DNA of 6,028 bases, from NCBI RefSeq assembly GCF_900142955.1, contig NZ_FRCP01000037.1:1-6028 (forward strand). The letters run 5' to 3'. The translations under genes were made by a program, and so were the position numbers. The notes under the pieces are model-generated. The model was not told the DNA's origin. It saw only the letters and a program-made list of their open reading frames with translations, and ran no database searches. This document shows, one piece after another, positions 1-5,329 of this stretch; within the stretch, counting starts at the first letter, position 1; each line of letters begins with the position of its first letter. The DNA comes from Anaerosporobacter mobilis DSM 15930. GTDB lineage: Bacteria; Bacillota; Clostridia; Lachnospirales; Lachnospiraceae.

Positions 1-311
1 TAAATAATAATTTACTAAATAAAAGTAAATTTAATTCTGCTAATTATTCTTATGTGTATTTGATTGGCGCATGTAGAACGAGTGGAAAGTGTGAATGTGT
101 ATTTTCATTCCCATTAACATATAGCACAAAACCAACTGTTACTGTCACTAGAAGCTTGGGTTTTTATGACAGAACGTATGGTAATGTACCAGTTACAATT
201 GTTGTAACAGAAGTTGGATCTGTCATATTTGAAGTAACCCACTCTAGCTATATTGCTGGATCGTTATATTCGATAGGAGCATGGTTTAGCGTTGACGGAA
301 CAATAGTATAA
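1..311 (+). CDS. Phage tail fibre / receptor-binding protein, C-terminal end (5' partial, expressed orientation)
   Basis: The frame is open from position 3 to the TAA at 309-311 and has no stop at its left end, so the gene almost certainly begins outside the window; the internal GTG at 54 has no ribosome site and is not a likely start. The visible 102 residues begin with Asn-Asn-Asn-Leu and continue as a beta-rich, Thr/Ser/Val-rich domain (for example FSFPLTYSTKPTVTVTRS and GAWFSVDG near the end). That composition is typical of the C-terminal tips of phage tail fibres and other host-binding structural proteins. The place just before the late small genes, holin and endolysin is where siphophages of Firmicutes keep these proteins. 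The role is inferred from composition and context, not from a specific family match. The module is probably exchangeable: the next coding stretch, on the other strand, is an alternative end beginning with the same 13 bases. Confidence 0.6.
   Translation, partial: NNNLLNKSKFNSANYSYVYLIGACRTSGKCECVFSFPLTYSTKPTVTVTRSLGFYDRTYGNVPVTIVVTEVGSVIFEVTHSSYIAGSLYSIGAWFSVDGTIV
2..14 (+). repeat. Left inverted repeat of the fibre cassette
   Basis: The 13 bases AAATAATAATTTA match exactly the reverse complement of 631-643. They encode Asn-Asn-Asn-Leu at the start of the expressed module. The match stops at position 1 (T against A), but the window begins there, so similarity further upstream cannot be tested. 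Beyond position 14 weaker similarity continues (Lys/Asn-rich linker in both). The sequence is AT-rich and low in complexity, which lowers its value on its own; the shared codon register is the stronger argument. Confidence 0.55.
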
Positions 312-330
312 TGGTTTAATAAATAGCTAT

Positions 331-642
331 TTAAGCACATATATAGCTGAAATTAATTGTGATAGTAGTTCCACTCGATAAAATAGATTGATTCATTATT
401 CTACTATCCAATGTTAGATCAGCTCTTTTAGAACCTTCGGCATAGACAGATAAATCAACTCTAGTTAAAAACATAGGCATATCTTCTAGTAAAAATAAAG
501 TATCACCTACAGCATGTGCTTGAGTAGGGATAAATATAGCAGAAACATAAGCTACATTTCCCACTCTATAAACATTGAAATCAAGATAAGATGTTTCTAT
601 ATAGGAAATAAAGTTACGCTTTTTAGGAGTTAAATTATTATT
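331..642 (-). CDS. Silent inverted alternative C-terminal cassette of the tail fibre
   Basis: On the minus strand an open frame of 103 codons runs from 642 to the TAA at 331-333. It has no usable start: the codon directly ahead (645-643) is the stop TAA, and the GTG at 564 lies inside the domain with no ribosome site. The protein begins Asn-Asn-Asn-Leu-Thr-Pro-Lys-Lys-Arg, passes through NVYRVGNVAYVSAIF and LLEDMPMFLTRVDLSVY, and ends ITINFSYICA. The succession 'Y-R-x-G-N-V-x-x-V-S', a mid-domain L-x-x-x-P, and a closing beta strand ending in S-Y-I is a pattern I associate with C-terminal beta domains of phage tail fibres. It faces the expressed C-terminus, with only 19 bp between the two stop codons, and is almost the same length (103 against 102 residues). 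I read it as a stored alternative tip, expressed only after inversion. A decayed, wrongly oriented fibre fragment is the alternative, but the frame has no internal damage. Confidence 0.6.
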   Translation of the reverse strand, partial: NNNLTPKKRNFISYIETSYLDFNVYRVGNVAYVSAIFIPTQAHAVGDTLFLLEDMPMFLTRVDLSVYAEGSKRADLTLDSRIMNQSILSSGTTITINFSYICA

Positions 643-643
643 T
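631..643 (-). repeat. Right inverted repeat of the fibre cassette
   Basis: Read on the minus strand this is AAATAATAATTTA, identical to 2-14 on the plus strand and in the same frame relative to its fibre module. Immediately outside it lies a 5-bp dyad (AGAAC at 645-649, GTTCT at 654-658). That dyad could be part of a recombinase binding site, and it is followed by the ribosome site of the next gene. Confidence 0.55.
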
Positions 644-679
644 TAGAACACTAGTTCTTATCAGAAAGGAAGTGATATA

Positions 680-1063
680 TTGTACAAGATAGAACTAAAA
701 GATAGCACAGTATTTAATTTAAAATCAATAGAAGAAGATACAGAAATGTGCATGAAGATTGTATTAGATACGGAACTATCACATGATAATGCTATCAGTA
801 AATTTACAAAAGATAATCTACAATATGTAAAAATAATGTCAGATGAAATAGTACTTAATACATACGTAAACATTAGCTCTGTTGCTGAATCTAGCGTAAA
901 AAACGGTGAAATAAGCATCAAATTAAACAAATACGATACAAAGGATATTGTTATTAACTTACGCAAAGAAAATGAGTATTTTAAGGAAACAATATTACAA
1001 TGCAACAAATCAATTTTAGATCTTAGTGATATTATTTTATCATTATCTTTAAAAAACAACTAG
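680..1063 (+). CDS. Phage late-operon protein of unknown function (127 aa)
   Basis: The gene probably starts at TTG 680, with a purine-rich ribosome site (GAAAGGAAG, 664-672) seven bases ahead; there is no ATG near the beginning. The first residues, MYKIELKDSTVFNLKSI, resemble the opening of small proteins found between tail-fibre and XkdX-like genes in clostridial siphophages, which often begin Y-x-I-x-L-K-D-G-T. Their function is unknown to me. The middle is rich in Asp, Glu, Lys and Val. The last 40 residues (from KENEYFKETILQCNKSILDL) look helical and could form a short coiled coil. There is no signal peptide or membrane segment. It stops 19 bp before the next start and should be co-transcribed with it. 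A baseplate or fibre accessory role is possible but not shown. Confidence 0.65.
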   Translation: MYKIELKDSTVFNLKSIEEDTEMCMKIVLDTELSHDNAISKFTKDNLQYVKIMSDEIVLNTYVNISSVAESSVKNGEISIKLNKYDTKDIVINLRKENEYFKETILQCNKSILDLSDIILSLSLKNN

Positions 1064-1082
1064 ATGAAAGGAATTGATAACT

Positions 1083-1265
1083 ATGACAAGTTTTAAAAAT
1101 GTATTAATTATGAATATGAAAGCAAAGAGATTTAATCGTGAATATTATGAAACAATCATCGCAACATGGTCACTTAATGGCTGGTTAACAATAGATGAAG
1201 TTACGGAGTGCATGTCTGTGCTTGATGAAGTTTATCCAGTACAGGAAGAATCAATAACAGAATAA
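1083..1265 (+). CDS. Small phage protein, XkdX-like (60 aa)
   Basis: I chose ATG 1083 over TTG 1074 because the ribosome site GAAAGGAA (1066-1073) runs right up to the TTG, leaving no spacing, but lies about 10 bases from the ATG. The 60-aa product begins MTSFKNVLIMNMKAKRFNRE. It has one helix ending in the motif W-S-L-N-G-W-L-T-I-D-E-V, followed by an acidic tail. A short protein with a helical start and a 'G-W-(I/L)-T-x-x-E' turn, placed between tail genes and holin, is the pattern of XkdX-family phage proteins. Their exact job is not established. The likeness is by eye and the family's usual core is shorter, so 'XkdX-like' is tentative. A strong intrinsic terminator follows within 10 bp. 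Confidence 0.6.
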   Translation: MTSFKNVLIMNMKAKRFNREYYETIIATWSLNGWLTIDEVTECMSVLDEVYPVQEESITE

Positions 1266-1272
1266 TAATGTA

Positions 1273-1305
1273 AAGGCGGTTACCGTTATAGGTACCGTCT
1301 TTTTT
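1273..1305 (+). terminator. Intrinsic terminator between tail and lysis genes
   Basis: AAGGCGG (1273-1279) plus TACC (1281-1284) pairs with GGTA (1291-1294) plus CCGTCTT (1295-1301) around a GTTATA loop, with one bulged T at 1280 and one G-U pair. Six T residues follow (1300-1305). It lies between the stop of the 60-aa gene and the holin start and should end or dampen late transcription there. Confidence 0.8.
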
Positions 1306-1335
1306 ACTGCTAATATGCAGAGAAAGAGAGGATAA

Positions 1336-1770
1336 ATGGAAAAATTAAAAGAATTAACCTGTGGACTAATTGGTGTTATAGGTGGAACTATTGTAAGAAT
1401 GTTAGGTGGTTGGAGCGCAGACCTACAAACTCTTATTACATTCATGGTAATTGATTTTGCTATGGGACTAGCAGTAGCTTTTATATTTAAGAAATCAAAC
1501 AAGACTGCAACAGGTGCAGGAGAGAGTAACGCTTGTTTTAAAGGACTATGTAAAAAGGCTGTAATGTTACTAATAGTATTGATTGCATATAGGCTTGATA
1601 TAACACTACAAGTAAACTATATTCGGACAACGGTAATTATCGCACTAATAGTTAATGAACTTATAAGTATTGTTGAAAACGCTGGATTAATGGGAGTTAA
1701 GTTTCCAAAGGCAATCACAAATGCTATAGATATACTGCAAAAGAAATCCGATGGAAGCGAGGACAAATAG
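1336..1770 (+). CDS. Phage holin (toxin-secretion/lysis holin family)
   Basis: The start is ATG 1336 with AGAGAGGAT just upstream. The 144-aa product has hydrophobic segments at about residues 8-24, 30-51, 73-87 and 96-113, a Lys/Asn-rich loop at about 52-66 and a charged tail (KKSDGSEDK). Conserved-looking signatures are I-D-F-A-M-G-L at the second membrane segment and N-E-L-I-S-I-V-E-N-A-G followed by P-K-A-I at the end. These match the holin family that includes clostridial TcdE-like and Cph1-type holins (Phage_holin_4). Holins accumulate in the inner membrane and open lesions that release the endolysin at the end of the lytic cycle. The gene stops one base before the chosen endolysin start, giving a tight two-gene lysis cassette. 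Confidence 0.88.
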   Translation: MEKLKELTCGLIGVIGGTIVRMLGGWSADLQTLITFMVIDFAMGLAVAFIFKKSNKTATGAGESNACFKGLCKKAVMLLIVLIAYRLDITLQVNYIRTTVIIALIVNELISIVENAGLMGVKFPKAITNAIDILQKKSDGSEDK

Positions 1771-1771
1771 T

Positions 1772-2437
1772 ATGGGAAGTACAGATCAATGCAGAGATAT
1801 TGAAGAACTAAATCCCTTGTGTCAGATACTTTTAAACAAGGCATTAGAAGAAATCAAGTCAAATGGTATCAATCCCTTAGTTGTAGAAACATATCGTAGC
1901 CAAGAACGACAGAATTATCTATATTGCCAAGGACGTACAATTAATCAAGCTACACTAAAAGGAATTTCAACATCGTTTGCAAGAGCGTACAGTAACCCTA
2001 AATCATGTCAAATTACGTGGACACTAAATAGTATACATACTAAGCGTAATGCGGTCGATTTAGTGCCACAGAGGAACGTAAAAGGTAAAATGACTGCAAT
2101 ATGGAACTCAAACGATAAGGAAACTAAGAAGATCATTAGCATTATGACTAAGTATGGATTTGAAGCAGGGGCAAAGTGGAGGACTAGTCCAGACAGTCCA
2201 CACTTTCAAATTAAAGGTGTTTCTAGTACCGCTAAATCTTATAGCGCAACTAATACTAATACATACATAACTAAGATGATTCAGAAAGCTTTGAATAGTA
2301 AAATAAAAGCTAACTTAGTTGTTGATGGCAAATGGGGAAGTGCTACAACTAAAGCAGTAAACAAGTTTAGAGCAAAGCAAGGCTGGAAAGAAGATGGCAA
2401 GGTTGGAGTAAAAACTTTAAATGAACTGTTGACATAA
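1772..2437 (+). CDS. Endolysin: M15-type peptidase with peptidoglycan-binding domain
   Basis: ATG 1772 is preferred because GCGAGGA lies about nine bases ahead of it; an in-frame ATG at 1751, inside the holin, lacks a good ribosome site. The product is 221 aa. Residues about 10-150 form a VanY/L-Ala-D-Glu-peptidase-like M15 domain. Its zinc signature S-I-H-x(4)-N-A-V-D-L gives His89 and Asp96 as ligands, and S-P-D-S-P-H-F-Q gives Asp141 as likely catalytic base and His144 as the third ligand. A Ser/Thr/Asn linker (about 151-163) leads to a PG_binding_1-type domain (about 164-221; VVDGKWGSATTKAVNKF, DGKVGVKTLNELL). The enzyme should cut peptide bonds in the cell-wall stem peptide and lyse the host after the holin acts. 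There is no signal peptide, as expected for a holin-dependent lysin. All key residues are present. Confidence 0.88.
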   Translation: MGSTDQCRDIEELNPLCQILLNKALEEIKSNGINPLVVETYRSQERQNYLYCQGRTINQATLKGISTSFARAYSNPKSCQITWTLNSIHTKRNAVDLVPQRNVKGKMTAIWNSNDKETKKIISIMTKYGFEAGAKWRTSPDSPHFQIKGVSSTAKSYSATNTNTYITKMIQKALNSKIKANLVVDGKWGSATTKAVNKFRAKQGWKEDGKVGVKTLNELLT

Positions 2438-2441
2438 AAAA

Positions 2442-2472
2442 ATTACCCCATGGATTATATCCTTGGGGTAAT
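2442..2472 (-). terminator. Terminator between convergent endolysin and membrane-protein genes
   Basis: ATTACCCCA (2442-2450) pairs with TGGGGTAAT (2464-2472). A further GGA/TCC stem lies inside, after a T-T mismatch, with loop TTATA. Read on the minus strand, the hairpin is followed by a T run (the A run at 2436-2442), so it clearly terminates the minus-strand gene ending at 2484. On the plus strand the T run is poor, but the stem may still stop endolysin transcription. Confidence 0.8.
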
Positions 2473-2483
2473 AACTATATTCG

Positions 2484-3239
2484 TTAGTTATCTTGCTCTT
2501 GATTATCAACAGGTTGTGTAAGCGTTAATTTAACATCTATTCCAGACAAAGAAAGAATAGTACCATCTTCTAAAATTGCGTTGTTATATTTTTTAATGTA
2601 CAAATCGTCATAAGATGACATGGAATTAGCATTTTCTGCCGACATTGTTTCGTTTAGCGTAAATGTGCTAGAATCTGAATATATATTACCACTTCCGCTT
2701 GTACATACAATATTATAAGTACCAGATGGTAAATCCGTTCCAACTAGATAGTTACCTGTTTCTAATTTAAAAGTGTTCTTAGTTTTTTCTCTGCCTGTGT
2801 AATTTTCAATTTCAGCTGCATTTGAGCCAAAAGTAATCTTTAAAGTGCTAGTAATAGACAAAATATCACCTAATGCAAATGTACTGCCATTATAAGTATC
2901 AATAGCAAAATCATCATTTTCTTTTGCCATTATTTCATTTAGTCCATTAGTAGCAAAAACATTACCTTGACCCTTGGTTGCTTGAATATCATATTGCCCA
3001 GGAGGAAAATCAATACCACATATGTAATTACCTGCTGTCATAGTAAATCCTATTCCATCTAGCTTTACTTCTGTATTTTTTCCATCTGTAAACATATCAG
3101 TAGATGCTTGAGTTGGCTTATTGCCCTCATTTGACTTTACAAAAATATAAATAATTATTACAGCAAAAACCAAAAAACAAATTGCTATTGCTATATTTAA
3201 TTTGTAATCTTCTTTTTTGCTATTTTTTGTATTTTGCAT
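2484..3239 (-). CDS. Membrane-anchored protein with two tandem extracellular repeats (putative prophage moron)
   Basis: The start at 3239 is fixed by a perfect GGAGG six bases ahead; an upstream GTG at 3281 has no such site. The product is 251 aa. A basic N-terminus (K5, K8, K9, K13) and one membrane segment at about residues 16-34 suggest a signal anchor with the rest outside the cell. A Ser/Thr-rich spacer (about 36-60) leads to two similar beta-rich repeats, about 65-137 and 157-240. Each opens G-N-Y-x-x-G-x-D-(F/L)-P-x-G-x-Y-(D/N)-I, followed by G-x-G-N-(V/I), a conserved N-E-x-M-(S/A), and a closing D-(I/T)-(I)-L-S. I recognise the 'G-x-Y-x-x-G-x-D-x-P-x-G-x-Y' repeat as common in small surface proteins of Firmicutes, with no assigned function. 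It sits on the strand opposite to the lysis genes at the prophage end, with its own promoter and terminator, as genes expressed in the lysogen usually do. Surface modification or superinfection exclusion is a guess. Confidence 0.75.
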   Translation of the reverse strand: MQNTKNSKKEDYKLNIAIAICFLVFAVIIIYIFVKSNEGNKPTQASTDMFTDGKNTEVKLDGIGFTMTAGNYICGIDFPPGQYDIQATKGQGNVFATNGLNEIMAKENDDFAIDTYNGSTFALGDILSITSTLKITFGSNAAEIENYTGREKTKNTFKLETGNYLVGTDLPSGTYNIVCTSGSGNIYSDSSTFTLNETMSAENANSMSSYDDLYIKKYNNAILEDGTILSLSGIDVKLTLTQPVDNQEQDN

Positions 3240-3282
3240 AGTAAACCTCCAAAAATTTATTATATAAACATATATTACCACA

Positions 3283-3312
3283 TTTATATGGAATATCTAC
3301 TATAAAGTGCAA
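3283..3312 (-). promoter_or_regulatory. Candidate promoter of the membrane-anchored repeat protein
   Basis: On the minus strand TTGCAC (3312-3307) is followed after 18 bases by TATAAA (3288-3283), giving a start near 3276 and a short leader before GGAGG and ATG 3239. The -10 box is good and the -35 box is weak. The -35 overlaps the foot of the terminator hairpin at 3311-3345. Confidence 0.4.
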
Positions 3313-3345
3313 AAAGACACCTGCAATTTTTGCAAATGTCTTTTT
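3311..3345. terminator. Bidirectional intrinsic terminator near the prophage end
   Basis: AAAAAGACA (3311-3319) pairs with TGTCTTTTT (3337-3345). Inside, across a CC/AA internal loop, TGCAA (3322-3326) pairs with TTGCA (3330-3334), leaving a TTT loop. The A run on one side and the T run on the other let it work on both strands. It would insulate the membrane-protein gene from minus-strand transcription arriving from the right, and would also stop plus-strand readthrough from the prophage. Confidence 0.65.
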
Positions 3346-3508
3346 ATCCAAATTCTAATTTGCTAAAATGAAACTAGAATCAAGCAATATCCAATTTAAT
3401 CTTACCATATATTGCAAAAACTGGCAATGCTAAATTTATACTAATTTACTATTCTGATGTTTAATAGATTGGTAAAACAAATATATTTTTAATTCCAACA
3501 TCTTTCTT

Positions 3509-3763
3509 TTGCGTTCAAGTGTTGACTCTTTGGACTGGAAGGATTATGGAGTTGAGTCAATTATTGACACAGTGGTAAATAATCCTCACCTTGGCAATGG
3601 TTCTATTATTCTATGCCACAATGGAGCAAAGTTTACAAAAGATGCACTGGAAGCTATGATTACAGGGCTACAAGACAAGGGATACACCATTGTCCCAGTA
3701 TCAGAGTTAATCTACACTGGGGAGTATCATATGGATCATGAAGGAAGGCAGTTTAAGGATTAG
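3509..3763 (+). pseudogene. Polysaccharide deacetylase (NodB family), 3' fragment only
   Basis: The frame ends at TAG 3761-3763. Recognisable sequence begins at about 3512 with RSSVDSLDWKDYG and continues with GNGSIILCHNGAKFTKDALE, the helix of ITGLQDKGYTIVPVSELI, and a short tail. These are the last two conserved motifs of NodB-type carbohydrate esterases: the D-S-x-D-W element and the I-I-L-x-H-N segment with its active-site His. The first three motifs are missing, including the metal-binding Asp-Asp and His-x-x-x-His residues. The frame stays open upstream only to a stop at 3473-3475, encodes AT-rich non-homologous residues there, and has no ribosome site. About two thirds of a normal catalytic domain is therefore gone. 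The intact enzyme removes acetyl groups from cell-wall or exopolysaccharide sugars outside the cell. The cut coincides with the right end of the prophage, which suggests the gene was the integration target. Confidence 0.75.
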
Positions 3764-4291
3764 TAATTAAGCCAAATAACTTTATAGAACTATTCTAACC
3801 GTTGCTGTTAATCACGCTAGGTTAAGGAAATAAGAGCAATAAACGTATGCGTGGGTATAAAAAACGGTGAAAGAGTATGTACATTTTAAAGAATTTAATT
3901 AGGTAGATGAGAAGTAAGTTTTAAGTAAACAAAATAAATCAAGTAAATAATGAATACGTAATGTCCTCAAACCAAATAAATATGGTTTGGGGATATTTTT
4001 GTTTAGGTCGCTATCTGTACTAGAAAAGAAGTTTTAAGAAAATATATGAAATAATTATCGGAAAGGACAGAAGGCAATAATTAATATACCATAAAAATAT
4101 GTATGCAGGAGTAAATTCCAGTTAAAAAGAATTAAAATTCCACTTTACGGTTAATAGTATCTGATCCGAGATGTAAATAACATACATATAATTGTTCAAA
4201 TTATAAAATTATGACACTTCAAAAAAACATATATACTTTACTAAAAAAAGAAAAAAATATATAATTTTGGAATCGGTGCAAAAGGACAAAT
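3764..4291. other. Non-coding stretch after the deacetylase remnant
   Basis: I see no gene here on either strand; all frames are broken by frequent stops. The sequence is very AT-rich, with only a clear terminator at 3961-4000 and a few short AT-rich dyads (for example ATAATT/AATTAT near 4190-4215). It looks like decayed intergenic or formerly coding DNA, in keeping with remnants on both sides. Confidence 0.5.
3961..4000 (+). terminator. Strong intrinsic terminator
   Basis: ATGTCCTCAAACCA (3961-3974) pairs with TGGTTTGGGGATAT (3983-3996), 14 bp with two G-U pairs, around an eight-base AT loop. A T run at 3996-4000 follows. No intact gene lies just upstream, so it probably once served the deacetylase operon or a lost gene. 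Confidence 0.75.
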
Positions 4292-4402
4292 ATGGTTATT
4301 CATGGGTATAAAAATATTTATGTTAAAGCAAAAGTGCTTAAACATATTCCGAAAGAAGCATTTAAGTGCCATCAAGAGGCTACAGATATTGCAATACAAT
4401 AA
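4292..4402 (+). CDS. Small ORF of 36 aa, unrecognised
   Basis: ATG 4292 has an AAAGGA ribosome site with five-base spacing, and the frame runs to TAA 4400-4402. The product begins MVIHGYKNIYVKAKVLKHIP and continues KEAFKCHQEATDIAIQ: basic, soluble-looking, with no membrane segment. I do not recognise it. The good ribosome site favours a real small gene or the surviving start of a larger one. The broken neighbours make a gene remnant equally possible. Confidence 0.3.
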   Translation: MVIHGYKNIYVKAKVLKHIPKEAFKCHQEATDIAIQ

Positions 4403-4449
4403 AGCATAAAGAATTTATTCACTTGATGTATTTATGCGGGTTGTAGCGT

Positions 4450-4479
4450 TTGACAAACGCCTAAAAAATAATACATAAA
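4450..4479 (+). promoter_or_regulatory. Candidate promoter of the HAD phosphatase
   Basis: A perfect -35 box TTGACA (4450-4455) is followed after 18 bases by CATAAA (4474-4479), a four-of-six match to the -10 consensus. The -35 lies within a small hairpin (GCGTTT 4446-4451, AAACGC 4455-4460). Transcription would start at about 4486, inside or just after the GGAGAT ribosome-like sequence, which would leave an unusually short upstream leader. That is the main reason for caution. Confidence 0.4.
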
Positions 4480-4483
4480 AGAA

Positions 4484-4516
4484 AGGAGATACATATTTTT
4501 ATATGTATAATTGATT
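4484..4516 (+). promoter_or_regulatory. Ribosome site separated from the start by a hairpin
   Basis: AAAGGAGAT (4482-4490) is the only good ribosome site ahead of the phosphatase but lies 26 bases before ATG 4517. The intervening ACATAT (4491-4496) pairs with ATATGT (4501-4506) across a TTTT loop, and folding it would bring the effective spacing to about 10. The same bases hold a three-codon ORF (ATG 4503, stop TGA 4512-4514). Confidence 0.4.
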
Positions 4517-5302
4517 ATGAGTGAAAAAAGTAAAGAATATTCAAAAAAAATTATAGTCACAGATTTAGATGGAACATTATTAAAAGATGACAAAAGCATA
4601 TCTCAATATACTTCTGATGTAATTCGAAGATTATGTAATAGTGGTCATAAATTTGTTATTGCAACCGCAAGACCACTTCGGGCTGCAAAAGAATTCGTGG
4701 CAAATATTGATATAAACGCTGGAATATATCATAATGGAGCGTTAATTTATATGGATGGTGAGAAAACAGATGGTTTTCAAATTGATAATGTTATAACGCT
4801 TATAGATAAGATTTTATTGGAATATCCACAAGCAGCAATTGCAGTAGAAGCTGACGATGTCTTATATTCTAATTTTGATGCTGATCGCCTTTGGCCGGGT
4901 AACGGATTTATATATACCAATTCCAATTTTTCGGAATTGATAGAAAAAAAAGCTGATAAAGTAATAATTGAGGTTTCTTCCTTAGAAGACATGAAAAAAT
5001 ATCAAAAATTACTTCCAACAGATTTATATATACAGCTTTCCGAAAATAAAATTGGAATGATTATGAATAAAAAAGCAACTAAGAGTAATGGAATCAGTTT
5101 TCTTGCTCAAAAGTTTAATATTGATGTAGAAAATATCATTGCATTTGGCGATGATTACAATGATATAGATATGCTCGAATTTTGTGGAACGGGTATTTGT
5201 GTAAAAAATGCAGTGGATGATGTAAAAGTTTTTGCTAATCAAATTTGTGACACAAATGAAAATGATGGCGTTGCAAAATGGATTGAGGAATTTATTTTAT
5301 AG
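4517..5302 (+). CDS. Cof-type HAD-superfamily phosphatase (HAD-IIB)
   Basis: I start it at ATG 4517 (261 aa); a TTG at 4511 would add two residues. All four HAD motifs are present. Motif I is D16-L-D18-G-T-L, the Asp nucleophile and acid/base. Motif II is I-A-T50-A-R-P. Motif III is Lys189 in A-T-K-S-N-G-I. Motif IV is G211-D-D-Y-N-D216, the magnesium site. The cap between about residues 80 and 185 and the total length fit the Cof/YidA-like type IIB proteins. These are cytoplasmic magnesium-dependent phosphatases acting on sugar phosphates, pyridoxal phosphate or flavin precursors; the substrate cannot be read from sequence. The tail G-T-G-I-C-V-K-N-A followed by N-D-G-V-A is also usual for the family. 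The gene stands alone, with no partner suggesting a pathway, and is the only clearly intact chromosomal gene in the window. Confidence 0.9.
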   Translation: MSEKSKEYSKKIIVTDLDGTLLKDDKSISQYTSDVIRRLCNSGHKFVIATARPLRAAKEFVANIDINAGIYHNGALIYMDGEKTDGFQIDNVITLIDKILLEYPQAAIAVEADDVLYSNFDADRLWPGNGFIYTNSNFSELIEKKADKVIIEVSSLEDMKKYQKLLPTDLYIQLSENKIGMIMNKKATKSNGISFLAQKFNIDVENIIAFGDDYNDIDMLEFCGTGICVKNAVDDVKVFANQICDTNENDGVAKWIEEFIL

Positions 5303-5329
5303 AGAAATATGTGAACACAATAGCTATGA

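Larger units (their letters stand above)
2..643. other. Putative invertible DNA segment (tail-fibre tip switch)
   Basis: Two convergent fibre C-terminal modules are bounded by a 13-bp perfect inverted repeat (2-14 and 631-643). The repeat lies in the same codon register in both modules, so inversion between the copies would exchange the C-termini without a frameshift. The two stops fall near the middle of the segment, beside a 14-bp palindrome at 320-333. The left site touches the window edge, so its full length cannot be judged. No recombinase gene is visible. Inversion itself is inferred from architecture. Confidence 0.55.

Noticed and set aside
54..311. Independent 85-aa gene starting at GTG 54
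   Set aside because: No ribosome site, and the same frame is open to the left edge of the window; better explained as the 3' end of a longer fibre gene.
661..1059. Minus-strand ORF of 132 codons opposite the 127-aa phage gene
   Set aside because: Hydrophobic, Ser/Leu/Ile-rich shadow of the plus-strand gene; the plus frame has a proper ribosome site and co-directional neighbours.
3346..3508. Possible tRNA or recognisable attachment core at the prophage end
   Set aside because: No cloverleaf or tRNA arm sequence is visible, and without the other prophage end no repeat core can be defined.
3816..4330. Repeat TGGGTATAAAAA near 3852 and 4304
   Set aside because: Twelve AT-rich bases without shared flanks or dyad structure; expected by chance at this composition.
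4777..5242. Minus-strand ORFs of 71 and 72 codons
   Set aside because: They lie fully inside the HAD phosphatase, which carries all four catalytic motifs; antisense shadows.
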